From: Pyronema omphalodes
Lineage: Eukaryota; Ascomycota; Pezizomycetes; Pezizales; Pyronemataceae
Assembly (NCBI GenBank): GCA_024516155.1
Contig: JAJJXM010000009.1
Location: 620,001 to 684,000 of the forward strand
DNA length: 64,000 nucleotides
Direction of reading: 5' to 3'
Below, in pieces: positions 1-12,231 of this stretch. The notes under the pieces were generated by a model that was not told the origin of the DNA, made no database searches, and saw nothing but the letters and a program-made list of their open reading frames with translations. Every line of letters begins with the position of its first letter. The stretch's first letter is position 1. The position numbers were made by a program, and so were the translations under genes.

Positions 1-3000
1 TCCAGAAAAGCCATGCAGAACCAAGGCGAATCCTGAGTCCTCAGATAGATAGGACGATCCGATTTTTCCTTTATCCAAGAATCATCATCAGCAGCTAGCG
101 CCCGGCATAATACTTACCCCCACACCATGAAAATTTTCCCTACATAAGCTCCAACTTTCACCATAATCCCAAACAAACAGCTATTAGTAACCCTATCTAC
201 ACTTACTGTGTTGCTGCTGCTGCGGAAAAATGTGTTTTTTCTTTTTGGTTTCATACTACATGGCTTTTCCTCAAGCCAACAAAACAGGTTGCCCTATGTA
301 ACGAAAACATCCATTTTAACGCTTCCTGTCTCCCTACACAGTCAACACATAAACGTCTGACATTCTGACACATTTCAAATCCATCTGAGATTCTCACTTT
401 GAGGCAGAAATGCACGATTGTTCTAGTTGTTTCCCAGTAAGTAGGTAACATGTTTCCTACAAATATTGTTTCAAGATCTGGAGGTCTGAGCACCTGTGAC
501 TTTCAAAGTCTGGTACACAAAAGTCCTGAGGAATTTGATATCCCGGAGAATCCTGCAGAGTGAGTGAATTCCCGAGCTGACAGTGCTTAAAGTGCTCACC
601 CTCGGTAAGGGTGTCGAGTGAGTCGGTAGTTACAGTGCTTTGTAAAAAAAAAATGTACCTGAGGCAATACTAAACCAGGCAGTCCCCGAAGCCTGGGATA
701 CATCGAGATGAGATGACACCGATAACTTTAGGTACCGTCAAGCCAACTCACCTCGCAGAGAGCGTGTATGGCGGCTGATGCTTGCTGGGTCTTAGGGCGT
801 TGCTCGGCAGTTGTACACGAACCATGGACCGTTAGAGTCTTGGGAGGGGGGGCTGACTTACCGGGGCGGAATGTTCGCGTGTATCCGCGCGCTGGTCCCT
901 GGAAAATCTGGATGAACAGCTGGCGATTGATAGAAGTATATGTACAAACTTGGAACATCCGATGATGAATTATGTATGATAAATGGAATTTAAGGCGATC
1001 ATTAAAAGGTTTTTTTTTATCAACGACAATAAAGATCATCGTAGGCCTTGATGTAATCGTTTGCTATTTTAAAAATGAATGGCATTGTAGACATTGAGGA
1101 AACATCTAGATCATCTGGGGAGGTTTCTTTTTTTTTTTTGAACCATGGCCTTAATGTTGACATCACGTTGCACCATTGAGTTTCTGCACTTCCCTCATCT
1201 GCCTCAGTCATGATCAATTATTTTCCACGATGAACCAAGATTTGTAGGCACAATGTGCATGAAAATATGCATGGCGGCTGACAGAAGGCGTAAATAGTGA
1301 TATGGAAAGGTACTAAAAAGTTAGAACCAAGGGTGAGGGTCCATAAAAAAAACAGTGGGAGCATAAATATAGCACACACAGTACTTGTAGTAAAAAAACG
1401 CACTTCATGTTACGTTTGTGTACATTTTTCTTCGTGCGTTTTTTTTTAACCAAAGCCCAAAATTGGCGTCGCCATCCAGCTCTGGGGTTAAGAATCTTGC
1501 GATGAACGTGCTAATCGGACTCTCGGGCCCCCCTCGCCGGTAGAGTTGGTGCAGAATCACTCGATTATACTCGGTAATGCTACGGAAAAGTGTTGTTTAG
1601 GATCCATTCACACTTTATTGGAGACTGGATTTGGTAAGAGAGGGGTTCAGATAATAATCGAGACCCAGCCAGAGTATGGGGAAATCTACACTCGCGCCTG
1701 ATCATGCGTAAAAATACGGAAAATGGCGGTTGTGGATAGCTATTTACGGGAAATGTTCCTCGACATGAGGCGGTATCATGTTTAGGCATGCGGCACAGAT
1801 GAACCACTCTGTGGATGACCTGTAGGAGTGATAGCTGCACATGCATAAGCTTGTTTGGGCAAACTATGCATTACAGCAACTTCACAAACTAGGGAACCAT
1901 AGAACAGATCTATAGAAAAATCACTCTAATCCAGTAAAAACACGGCGGAATTTTAACTCCGCGATCTAAGATCGCCTGTGGGCCAGACTAGGAATGTCTG
2001 AAAACTTGGACCTTGAAATGAAAATTGTTAATCACTCTAGCTAACTTGCTTCACAAACCTTTGCCAAACATTATCAAACCTTATCGTCATTTTCAAATAT
2101 AAATTGTGGCGGAGGTTGCTGATCAGGCAAACGTCATGGATTACACTTCTTTTTGCTTCTAGAATGTCAGGACTAATGTTTACATATCTGCCCTTCAGAA
2201 AAACTGCACGCCGTGCAGCATACAACGTCCACCAACTCCCAGGCGTACCTCCAATTCTACAAGTCCAAGTAAACGTAATCAGTGATATTGCTGACTTATT
2301 CACCTCGGGGGATAAAAAAAAACGACACTCTTAGAATTTATGCACTCGATCGGTCATTATCTGCTTTTGCTCTGTCAACTCGATCCTTTTTGCTGCATAT
2401 TCTGTCCGACACAGTAAGCAATAATTTGTTAATATAGACCTCTCCAACATTTACCTACATCAAGACAGGTATCTATTGATAAACATAGTATGCTCGGGTT
2501 GAGAAAGATGACTCAGTTGCTATAGGGCTGTGGCTTGGTGCTGTACAGCCTGGCCCATCTCTGACATTCTAAACTGCTCCATGCAGGTCACAGGATGCGG
2601 AAATCCCTTTCAGGACTCTTACATCTCCTCACTTCTCATCGTAAAAGTGCAATATCTTATTCTCACACATACCCGAGTACAGACAATCCGGGGAAAGATG
2701 AGGAGCAAATATGTAAATAAAACTTTGAGGGGTATGTTTACTATGAGAGGGTTAGGCATATTTCCACAGTTCAATCTGGATAAAAGTTTTTTTTTAACTA
2801 CTTCAGGTCAAGATTAAAATATGATATATCTCACCGCCCGACGCGTCCTCTGGCATCTAGCATCTACCATCCATCTACCATCTTAGTTATCTAGCATCGA
2901 TGATCGGCATCGGGTATTAGTGCATCTAGATGGAGTTCATGCAGCATTCGGTAACAAAACAGTGGGTGGATATGTATGTATGTGTGTATGTAAAGCGGGC

Positions 3001-4376
3001 GAACTTCTCAATGCCTATGCTATGTATGGAGCATTCCCAGGTTCCAACTACTTTTACTAGCCCCTTCGAACCGAAATGCACGATTTCTTTATTTTTTTTT
3101 GCACCACCACCGTACCGCCCTGATCCTAATCCTGATCCTGATCTGTAGATTTATGTAACACAAGGAACCATTCGGAAGGTTAAATACTGCTATTACTTTA
3201 TCAGGAGCTTGAAATGACGCGCCGACTCGGTATCGGGAAAGCTTAATTTACGCTGTTTTCGGAGAAATAATAACATCCGGAAAAACAAAAACATAAACAG
3301 GTGGGATCAAATGCGGAGAAGGGAGTGGTTCGCAATGCCTGTAATTACATTGCAGGTTTCGGTTAAGGAAAACGTTATAAGGTACCTAGTAGATTGAATA
3401 TATATGAAAAACAACACCTCGAGCGACATCTATGGTTAAAACCCTTGGTGTTCGTACATATAAAAAGAACCAAACGGACATATGCCTTGATGTGTGATGT
3501 GGAGGTGGGTGGGGAAAGGGGGTTCAACACCATTTTAGTTGCTACCCGATTATTTTTGGTTCTAGGGTCAAACCCTACACCGTGTAGGCGCAGTTCTCCA
3601 CTTCCTTCCATCCATCATATCGGGTATAGGGGCCATTTTTCAACCTGCAGATCTCTTTGACTTCGGCTATGGATATGGTTATTACTATTTCATCACATGT
3701 TCTCACTGTCACATTTGTTTCTACAGAGTACATAATATGGTGCCCATATGACAAACCACGGCACCACGGCACCACAGTACCACAACACGCCGTTACTGGA
3801 GTTTGGTAACGTAAGGCGGTAAACAAAGAAAAAAAAAACTGCACCCACATGACCGGACGCCCGCCCCGGGTGGCTTTTTCATATGCATGGTAATCCACTC
3901 GGCCGACTTTGGTTAGCGGTTCCTGATCACTGATTGCGTTGGTGCTTAGATCTCGGGAGTGGACATCATAGGCTATGGATTTTTTTGGTACACTGCTATG
4001 CACGGCCCGTAACTGTAGTTGGCGATTTGTGTGTGTGGTTCATCCGTGGATCTTAAGGGGATGTGGATACCTAACCCTGCTTGACGTCACACCAAGAACG
4101 CAATCTGCACTCAATCATCAGAGAACCGCCGGTGTTTGAAGAACGGAACAAAAGTGACATCCTGAGACATTTTCATAGCCTGTATTTTCAACCTGTTTTC
4201 TGCGGCTTTTTTTGAGAGAGATAATGAACTTCTTTGGTTAATTCATACAACGCAAACATTAGAGTTAAAACTACGGGATTGTTCATAAACAATTTAAACA
4301 CCTGAACCCTAGCATCCTCCTTTTTTTTTTCTCCAAACGCCATAGGACATTCGTAATAATCTATATAACTTTCCCA
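1..4376. other. gene-poor intergenic stretch
   Basis: No reading frame here has a recognisable domain, convincing codon use or a believable exon chain. The longest frame (about 142 codons, minus strand, 3575-4003) is rich in Cys, Tyr and Arg and resembles no family I know. The DNA holds scattered T-tracts of 8-10 bases (for example near 1013, 1130, 1440, 3094 and 4320) and short CATC/CTAGCATC repeats around 2857-2930. It may contain the missing upstream or downstream parts of a gene outside the window, or long untranslated RNA, but nothing can be asserted. Confidence 0.6.
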
Positions 4377-7334
4377 TCAAAACCCCCATTGATGCTGGTT
4401 CCCTTCATAATGTTCCACGACATTAGGATTCCACTGTAAAATATCCTGGAAAGAACTCCATTCTCCCGGTCCAATAACGGCCGGATCCTGCTGGTCTGAA
4501 CATGGGCTAATTAGCAAGGTACGGGTAAATACGTTGATTGGGGAGGCTCTACATGTCTCCGGTAATGTAACGCCGAGCTGAGAATAGTCTATGGGAAAGC
4601 TACCGTCCCATTCTGGGCCCTGAGGTGGTAGGGCTTGAGGCGCCTGTGAAGCTGCTGCGGAGGGTATGGCACCTTGCCCTATCAGTGTACGGTTTGCATT
4701 TGGTATTGGTGCCTGAGATAACGGGTTGTTGAAGTGCCCTGCAATCTTTTTGAAGAGCTCAAGAAATCTAACTCGGTTAGGTACCGAATCATTTTCCGTG
4801 AGGGTACGGGAAGTTACCTTCGACCTGTGATGTGAACTTTTGCAACGGCCTGCAGCGACCGAACACAGAACCAAAGTTCCTCCTGCTTTGCCCCTGAGTC
4901 ACGGAGAAAGTATAGTCCGAGAAGTAGTAGTGCTGCGACACGGAATAGATGCAGATGGCATAAGTCATCGGTGACGACTCCAAATTCATCCTCAAATCGG
5001 GGATGCAATTGCGCTCGATACATTAACCTAGCTGTTTTTCGTGCTATGGCGATAGAATGGCTAAGACACCATGTCTGAAAGTCGTTCCTTTCTGACGTCG
5101 GAGGTGCTTGTTCGAGGAAGTGCCGGAATAGGATTAAACGAGCATGTTGGTTGATGAATAACACTGTTGCGGGTAGATATGTAAGTACCGCTTAAATAGA
5201 CAAAGCAAATGAACCTACCTCGCACAGAAGCAAAATCCAGGGGTTCTGGTCTTTCGGCATCTGAGAGCTCTGGTGGTAGCATCGCCCAAGCCTTCAAAAG
5301 CTCGTGGTCAAGCTCCTGTAGCCTGTTTTTGTGAGCTTCCCCACCCTTTCTCGGCAACGGTTTGACTCCCAACACACTTTCGACGGTTATGCAAGCATGT
5401 ATCGTCGCGTTGAATGTGGTCAATGATCTCCGTGTAGCCGTTATCTGATCCCTCACTGGCTGAGAATCTGGTGGTAACCCACCAACTTGTGCACCGACAC
5501 CATCGTCATCTATTGTAGCTGGAAGAGGGGCGTCGCAATCTTCTGAACGTAGAATACATGGTCGTCCCATCTTCATACTGACGCGCTTGTCTTGGATAAA
5601 TGCCCCCCAGAATAATCTGGAACGTGCTTCGAGTTCCAAAGGTGAGAATTTAGAATGTGGAGGTTTCCTACCAAGCCCAATATCTTGACACACCCGTGCC
5701 ATTGCCCCGCATATCATCCAGCATGGAGAAGGGAGGGTTGCCTTGTCCAAGTAGATTGACATAAGGAGTAATACTTCAAGATTGTCAACATACACCATCA
5801 AGTTATCTTGCCAAGAAAGTTCATCTCACCCGTAGCATACTCATAGCTGTACGACGGAAGATTCAAATCCAAGTATTTTCGACCAAATTCGAAGTACCGC
5901 CAACCATGTCTACAGCCCAAGCGTTAATCTTTTTTATGCACATATCTTGGAGTAACTACGTACTTACCGCTCTTGTGATGTCATCGGAGTAGCACCTCCC
6001 ACGTTGACTGGATAGGTTTCATCCACCCTTATCAGCTGCGCGCCGACCGCAAGTATCAGCATAACTGGACAGAAATAGTCGCGGACTTTTTCCTTTTCTT
6101 GATCGTAAAGCGGCTCGTTAAATGCTTTTTGTAGTTTTAATTCCAAAGCCGGCCAATAAAATATTGGCATGAAATTCTGGATATTAACACGGAAAGCCTC
6201 CACTAGCCGGTTGTATAACTCCTCGTTAGGAAAGAATGCCCGAAGATCTAACGGAAGTAGTCCCCGTGCTGGGATGATATCTGATAATAGTGGTACCGGC
6301 TCGGCCTTTTCAAACATGTTACTGGATTCGCCCGATATTATATGTGCAGGTAAGCCATTTCGCTGAAGAAATCCTGCATAAGCCTCGACAAACTGTGGAG
6401 CTGAGCCAGGTCCGAATGCATTTGGATTCCATGTTATATTATTAACGTCGGCTGTAGCTTGCGGCGGCGATTCTTCGTAACCCGTATCATAATGGCTTTT
6501 TCCATAGGAAGAACCTGGCGATAATCCAGACGCGCTTTCTATTGGGAGAAACATGGTCAACGTCGAATATTGATGATGGTAGGTAGTGATGGGAAAGCTA
6601 CCAGCATCACCTCGCATCGTACTAGACGCAGTATCAGAGTAGCTACCTGAGTTTGAAACTAAAGAAGATGCCAGTGACCTGGCTCTAATTGGATTATCTT
6701 GTATCGTATCATCGCTGCTTCCCTGCCGTTGCCGTTGTTCCGCAATTTGTAGCCTTTTCGTAAGCTCTTCGACCGTCTTTTGCAACTCACGAATTTTCCT
6801 AAATAAGGCTATAAGAATGCGAAGAACCATGAAATTTATATGAAATTTATTATCCACATACCTTGTCGGTCCAATCTTTCGTCCTTCATGATCCGCTGAT
6901 GAAAAAGTACATGGTAACTTTGCTGCCAAACAAGCGGAACATGGGTTACTGTCTTGTGCGTCGCACTGTAGAGGGGAATAGTTGAACACCGATCAGAACC
7001 CACAAACAAGTGCAATCGTACTCGTTAAAAGAGTTGTACCCGAACCGACCTTCGTCTTCCTCACTTTGCAAGAGTCACACGACCTCTCTTTCCTCCTTGC
7101 TTGGAATGGCCGACGCGGACGGGAGGGTAATGTTGTTGGCTGTTGTTGTCCTCTAGCTACCCCAATATCTCCTCCGCCAACCTGTGGACTCGCTTTATGA
7201 ACGCTGGCGGCGGCCATCGGCTGGCCACGTGTCGACGGGGAGGGGTGTTGTGGTGGTAGTGGCGGCGGCGGTGGTGGTGGTGGTTCCTGCATTAGCTGCG
7301 TAGCTTCAAGAATATAAACGTGCCCCTTTGGCAC
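4377..7334 (-). CDS. Zn2Cys6 fungal transcription factor
   Basis: Likely a nuclear DNA-binding regulator of unknown target. Exons by coordinate (minus strand): 7334-7050, 6965-6862, 6798-5968, 5909-5830, 5773-5219, 5163-4818, 4767-4377, giving 863 codons plus stop. The zinc cluster is split by an intron but rebuilds exactly as CX2CX6CX7CX2CX6C (Cys 86, 89, 96, 104, 107, 114), preceded by a basic RRKER-like stretch. A heptad-like linker follows (KIRELQKTVEEL), typical of dimerisation. The middle part (FFPNEELYNRLVEAF, then YLDKATLPSPCW and ARSRLFWG) matches the fungal-specific TF regulatory domain. The N-terminus is proline-rich, and the C-terminal 140 residues are Pro/Gln/Ala-rich and may be an activation region. 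The start at 7334 is the first Met in frame; a Met near residue 15 is also possible. Introns are 50-84 nt. No neighbouring pathway genes suggest a target. Confidence 0.9.
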
Positions 7335-7459
7335 TTAATAACAGATCAGGGGATTTGCGAAATATAAGGGATGTCGTAGGCTTAACGATCGCGATCGAAA
7401 TGGTTTTGTTGTTGTGGGTGTAAAAAAAGGGCCGACCCTGCCGTTAGACAAGGCAGTAT

Positions 7460-7870
7460 TTATTCGCCAGCCATGACGTCAGTGACGCCTAACGGGTATC
7501 CGTTGGCTACTACTACTACTTCGCCATGCACCCAACGAAGCCAATCTGGTTCAATCTTGAGATGGTCGTCGGTTTTCGAGTTACAAAATTCTTTCCCTTC
7601 CCCAAATCTCCTGATGTCCTGCCACATGAAGGTCCCATCCCCTTTCATATCGTCAATTTCTCAAAAGACCTCATAGTGCGTTTGAATACACACTTCTTGG
7701 ACAGTGTGGATACCTGCAAGCCCAATCAGCCTCCAGTGACGTGGGTGATTTAAGAAGGTGCAAGGATATGAAGAGCGTACGGCAATGATCGACATTGTTA
7801 AACTGAGAACTGGCTGTGCATATGATATCACTCGGAGGGCTTTAGCTTCGCCGGTTGTAAACTTTGCCAT
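7460..7870 (-). CDS. doubtful small two-exon gene, no known family
   Basis: A minus-strand frame stays open from 8113 to a TGA at 7663-7661, then continues in the same frame to a TAA at 7460. Joining 7870-7714 to 7659-7460 removes a 54-nt GT...GAG interval and the TGA, giving 118 residues from the Met at 7870. The second exon reads like real protein (acidic and aromatic, with GDGTFMWQDIRRFGEG and WLRWVHGEVVVVANGYP) but I recognise no family. The acceptor (TTTTGAG) is weak and there is no clear branch site. The frame lies only 125 bp upstream of, and in the same direction as, the Zn2Cys6 gene, so it could instead be part of that gene's long leader. Treat as a candidate only. Confidence 0.3.
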
Positions 7871-8481
7871 GCGAAGGCTTTCCCGACGGAGTGGGTAGTA
7901 GCAAATTTCCCTGCCGTTTGCACCATCTGTGTATGTATGTGTAGCTGCCGGCATGGGGCTGCGATGATGGGGGTGCCTTGACAAAAATAACTGTAGACAG
8001 CGGGGTGAGGGTGAGGGTGACAAGTGGTGCGAATACCGTTGCAGGGTAGCCAAGCCAATTGACGTGTATATGTGTGTGGGGAATCGTAAAGTTTTTTGAG
8101 GGCTGGTGGTCACACGTTAACGAGTTTTTTCAATTTCTGCGATCAACTGCCATTTCTAGAGTTACCGGCGATTGTAAATCTGCGGATTCCGGATTATCCC
8201 TCCGCATGGTGGATCTCACGATGTAGCGCGTCCTGACTAAACGCGCGATGATCGACGTTCCATGCCGCGCGATGTCGACCTGTCGCGATGGGTTAGGCGA
8301 CGAAACCCGGCGAATCTCCACCCATCTTGTTTCCGAGAGTATTTGTCAGCAGCAACCACTTAAATCACCCACCAACTGCCCATTCAACTTGTGCATAGAT
8401 AGATACCTGCATCATCGAAATCTACAAATCGCTTCTAGAAGCACATCAGAAATCCTGGCATTCCAACGCACACTAGCAAGA
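7871..8481. promoter_or_regulatory. intergenic, probable promoter region of the DsbA-like gene
   Basis: This spacer lies between the minus-strand Zn2Cys6 gene (with its doubtful upstream frame) and the plus-strand DsbA-like gene. It contains a short (GTGAGG)n run near 8006 and a CG-rich stretch near 8225-8300. No TATA box can be assigned with confidence. The reading frames here overlap on both strands and look non-coding. Confidence 0.4.
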
Positions 8482-9252
8482 ATGGTCAACTTCAAGATTG
8501 ACATTGTCTCTGGTATGTATGCAGCTCTTCCATCGAATATCACTCGGTTGTACCACAAACACCTTCGCTGTTCATCTGTTACTACCACCATCCTAGTGAT
8601 GACAATATCTACGATTTGATTTATCCATATCTAACTGATCACAGACACCATCTGCCCCTGGTGCTACGTGGGCCAAAAGCGTCTCTCCACCGCCATCGAG
8701 CGTTTCAAAAGCTCCAACCCAGGCAGCGACCACACCTTCGACATCGAATGGCACCCGTACCAGCTGAACCCCCACGCACCCCCCGTATCTCGGGAGAAGC
8801 GAGAAGTCTACGAAGAAAAGTTCCCTGGACAAGCCGAAGCCATCTTTGCGCGTCTCGGGGCCGCCGGAGCCGAAAACGGAATTAAATTCAGCTTTAACGG
8901 AAAGACTGGAAACACCCGTGATTCTCACCGTCTTATCGAGCTTGCAAAATCTAAGGGAAAGGGAAATGATGTTGTCTCCCGCCTTTTTGCTGCGTACTTC
9001 GAGAATGAGCAGGATATTACTGATCATGAGGTTTTGGTAAACTCTGCGAAAGAGGCGGGATTGGATGAGAATGAGGTTAGGGAGTGGTTGAAGGATAGCT
9101 CAAATGGTGGTGAGCAGGTTGATAGAGCGGTTTTGTTGAACCGTCAGCGCAGGATTAGTGGTGTCCCCCACTTTACCATCAACGGAAGTGAGGTCATTAG
9201 TGGTGCTCATGATCCCTCGGAGTTTGTTCGGGTGTTCAACAAATTTGTTTGA
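8482..9252 (+). CDS. DsbA/FrnE-like thioredoxin-fold oxidoreductase
   Basis: A 212-residue protein from two exons, 8482-8512 and 8645-9252. The 132-nt intron begins GTATGT and ends CACAG. The splice creates the N-terminal strand followed at once by the active site DTICPWCYVG, a CPWC redox motif typical of the DSBA-like/FrnE family (2-hydroxychromene-2-carboxylate isomerase-like fold). The helical insertion domain follows, then the cis-proline loop SGVPHFTING near residues 178-187, and the final GAHDPSEF helix, all in the family order. Length is normal for the family. Family members are cytosolic thiol oxidoreductases or GSH-dependent isomerases; the substrate here is unknown. Without the splice the ATG exon runs to a stop, so the join is well supported. 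Confidence 0.9.
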
Positions 9253-9472
9253 TTAAGTTTCTTTTAATAGCCTAAGAAGTATATGCACAGATGAGAGTCT
9301 CGATATGAGACAGCTGTAATTAGCAGAATACCAATTTTTATGACATCTACCTTGTTTCGACCTCTGGGTGCTAAAACGTATGCACAGAGAGCGTGCGTGG
9401 ATATCGTGACTGATAAACTCATCATACTGGCGGATAGAACAGAGACGAAGATAAATAAGCAATAAATAATAA

Positions 9473-10179
9473 GGGCCTGTTTGGCGGTAAAAAATACATT
9501 GTGGTTCAAAAATTGCCCGTAGACAAGGTTAAGTCCCAGTACCACGATACATGAATACCATGTATTTGGCGCTAGGAAAAATCGTTTTGCAGCGCGAGGA
9601 CAGCTGTAGACAGCGCCTGTTAGGACCGGTGGGTTCTGCCCACAAGCCACTTTCTACAGCCACATTCCATCCAGCGACAACCAACCATCTGGCATTCCGA
9701 ACGCGTTTACCCTCTGAAGTCACCATCAACTGCTCCCCATCAATGCACGTCGCCTATACACACGCGCATCATCAGGAATTACGGAGCGGGTTTGGCAACA
9801 TCAAGTCCCAGCTGTCAAATGTTTTGCATGATTTGTGGAGATGTAATTGGCGATTGATGGTTGAAGATGTGTGGAAATGGTTTTTATCACGGCCTCACAT
9901 TTGGCGATGTCACGGTGGCTGTTACGCGATTTTTTTTGGGTCGCGTTGCTTCATTTGGTTTAGTGGTGGTGGTGAAAATTTTTGCTCGTTGTTGTCCTCT
10001 GTGATACTCTGTGGTACATGAAATGTATTTAGGGGTCGGGTAGAATACAAAATCAGGTCGAATACAATGTATTCTTGTCCCTGTCTACGGGCCCGCAAAA
10101 CGCGCGGAAAATACAAATGTCTATGTATTTCCATGTATTAGCGTGTACTACGGCGTATTCCGTACCACCAAACAGGCCC
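9473..10179. mobile_element. 707-bp PIF/Harbinger-type (Tourist-like) non-autonomous element
   Basis: The left end reads GGGCCTGTTTGGCGGTA and the right end is its near-perfect inverse (TACCACCAAACAGGCCC, one mismatch). The element is flanked on both sides by TAA (9470-9472 and 10180-10182), the 3-bp target duplication typical of PIF/Harbinger and Tourist elements. Subterminal similarity reaches further in: CCCGTAGACA lies about 50 bp from the left end, and its inverse about 90 bp from the right end. AATACAT words are repeated near both ends. The longest internal frame (9551-10021) shows no transposase motif, so the copy is non-autonomous. It sits between the 3' ends of the converging DsbA-like and GH85 genes, where it breaks neither. 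Confidence 0.85.
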
Positions 10180-10358
10180 TAAATAAATAGAACAAATAAG
10201 GTATATCTACTACGCCATCGAAACCACATACTCTTTCATTAATCAACTCACAAACATATTCCAACTTCACCAAAAATAGATAGCTCCTTTTTTATCCTGG
10301 TCAAAGAATTAACCCCCAAATACCCTTTCCACCATACCAGATATATTTCATATGCTAC

Positions 10359-12231
10359 CTAATTCCCCCCACAAACTTTACCTTCCCAAGTAACCCCGAG
10401 AACTTCCCACCCCTCCTCAGTCTCACCATCTGGAAGCAACCACTCATTCTGAAAAGCCACACCCTTCATCTCACCATCCTTAAGCACCAAGAAGTGTGCA
10501 TAATCCCCCGTTTGCTCACTCCAATACCCCGCCTTTTTCCGCTTCTCGTTCTGCACCTCGTCTTTATAAAGAGGGTAGACGTTCCATTTCAGCTTCTTGC
10601 TCGCTCCACTTTCCTCTTTGGTGTAAACCTTGCTAATGGTACTTGGTGTAAGACGATCATCCATAGACGTTATCAGTAACTCTCCAAGGAATAAATCACC
10701 AGCGAAGGATGGTGGGATAATGACATCGAGTTCAATGATGGTTCCTTCGTAGTCGCCTAGATATAGCTCTGAAGTTTGCCATCCGTCGGTAGAGACAAGG
10801 GACTCGAATTTACGTTCTTTTCCGCCGGATGGGAGGAGGATAGTTACGCCGATGGTAGGGGGTTCGGCGGTTTTTACGGGATCGTATGTGCATTGGAAAG
10901 TGTAATGAAAGACGAGAGTTGGATGGAGCTTGATCCCGAGAGAGTAGAGGGCATGGGTTCCAGGACTGTTTAGGGAAAGGGACCAGGCCCCGGAGTAAAC
11001 TTTCTCGTTGGAAAGAATCCAGCTGCCGGGATAAGTTGGTAGGAGAGATTGAAGACCTAGATGGACCCACGATGCTGTGCATAGTTGCTGTTCGTCTTAT
11101 AAGTAATGACTCTATCAATTAACAGCACCGGTGGGTTCCACATACCTTGCCTTCAGCCCAAAACCCATTTCCAAATCCGCGGTTAAAATTTGTATAAAAT
11201 CCGTCCCTTGTTCCGCATGGTACTCTTTGTACATGTTCCGCAATTCCTCCCCAAAATTTCTTCTCAACCGTCTCAAAATCCTTTCCATCAAAATTCTCCC
11301 ACGTCCATCCCGGTGCAAATAAGGCTGCCCTCATGCCACCACCATATTGTCTCAAGACTTGAAGAGGTATCTTAGTACCATATCCTCCGTCTCCCATAGA
11401 TCCCCTTCCATAGCAATCAATTCCCATCCAAACATCTTCCTTTCTTCCCATAGCTTCTGCAACGATTTTCGTAGCCAATACCCCACCACTTTGCCACCAA
11501 TAATTGGTCATCAACCCACTTGCAGCATGAAGCATTGGAGCATTCAGCAGCGTTAAACCATTCTGGTAATGCACCAAATTCAACACCGTCAATGCATCAT
11601 AATATATCACTTCAACACCCTGGCCTTTCATATCCTTCAAAAATTCTTGAAGCAATGAAGGTTTAAATCCCGGGATCCGGGACTCGAGATTTAGTAGCCA
11701 CCCATCGAAGCCGTATGTTTTAGCGAGGCCTACGAGCTGGTTTGAAAATAAGAACTCTCCTTCGCTACCGCGTTCAAATAGTCGCGAGGCATCTTGAGCA
11801 TCTTCTGCATGCTCCAGTAGGAAGGTGCCAAGAACTTTGACGCCATTGCGATGGCAGACATTGATCCATGGTGCCGGGGGTATGGTGACACGTTTATGGG
11901 AGAAGTAACAGAAGTGTGAGGCGAGGCTGAGATGCTCGGCGGTATAGGCGGCGTTTGAGGGGGTGTTGAATTGGCCTTGGGAGGCTTCGGTGGGATGGTA
12001 GGAACCTTTATAGTCGTGGCAGAGGAGAAGAGGGGGGAGCTTGTCGGTGGCTTGGTTGGGGGCTAGCGGGCGGGGGGTAAGAGATGTGTTCGAGATGTTG
12101 CTACAGTGCTGAGATGCCGATTCTGGACGCCAGGAGGCAAGTTCCTGAGAATGTTAGAAGGGCTGAGATGAAGGAAGCGGGAGACGAGCTTGCATAGATT
12201 CGAAATATATAAAATTATTTGTCGCGGGCAT
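10359..12231 (-). CDS. cytosolic endo-beta-N-acetylglucosaminidase (GH85, ENGase)
   Basis: ENGase cleaves the chitobiose core of N-glycans, releasing the glycan from free oligosaccharides or misfolded glycoproteins in the cytosol. Exons 12231-12190, 12144-11146 and 11087-10359 give 589 residues. The catalytic N-x-E of GH85 is present as WLLNLES (Asn166, Glu168), preceded by GFDG. Further family blocks are LLLCHDYKG, NGVKVLGTFLLEH, IYYDALT and LFAPGWTWENFDG. There is no signal peptide, in line with a cytosolic enzyme. The C-terminal third is a beta-rich domain. Exon 1 encodes only 14 residues ending YFESMQ, which joins to ELASW as in relatives; this needs a GC donor (see findings). Exon 2 has no Met before conserved sequence, so an upstream exon is required. 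The second intron (58 nt) ends at CAG. Confidence 0.88.
12145..12189 (-). other. putative 45-nt GC-AG intron of the GH85 gene
   Basis: The acceptor is textbook (CTAAC branch site, then CATTCTCAG), and the frame just upstream of it is closed by a stop inside the interval. The only join found that keeps frame and restores the family's N-terminal block uses a GC donor (CAA/GCTCGT). The donor differs from the strong GC consensus, so the call is moderate. Confidence 0.5.

Noticed and set aside
3575..4003. 142-codon minus-strand frame in the first 4 kb
   Set aside because: No domain, no conserved-looking pattern, no partner exon; probably chance.
9551..10021. 156-codon frame inside the 707-bp transposon
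   Set aside because: No DDE or Myb-like motifs; the element is too short for an autonomous Harbinger, so the frame is probably chance.
11119..11655. Possible loss of the GH85 catalytic Glu (QNGL where some relatives have a QxEL motif)
   Set aside because: The catalytic N-x-E lies earlier, in WLLNLES, and is intact; the QNGL position is not the catalytic pair.
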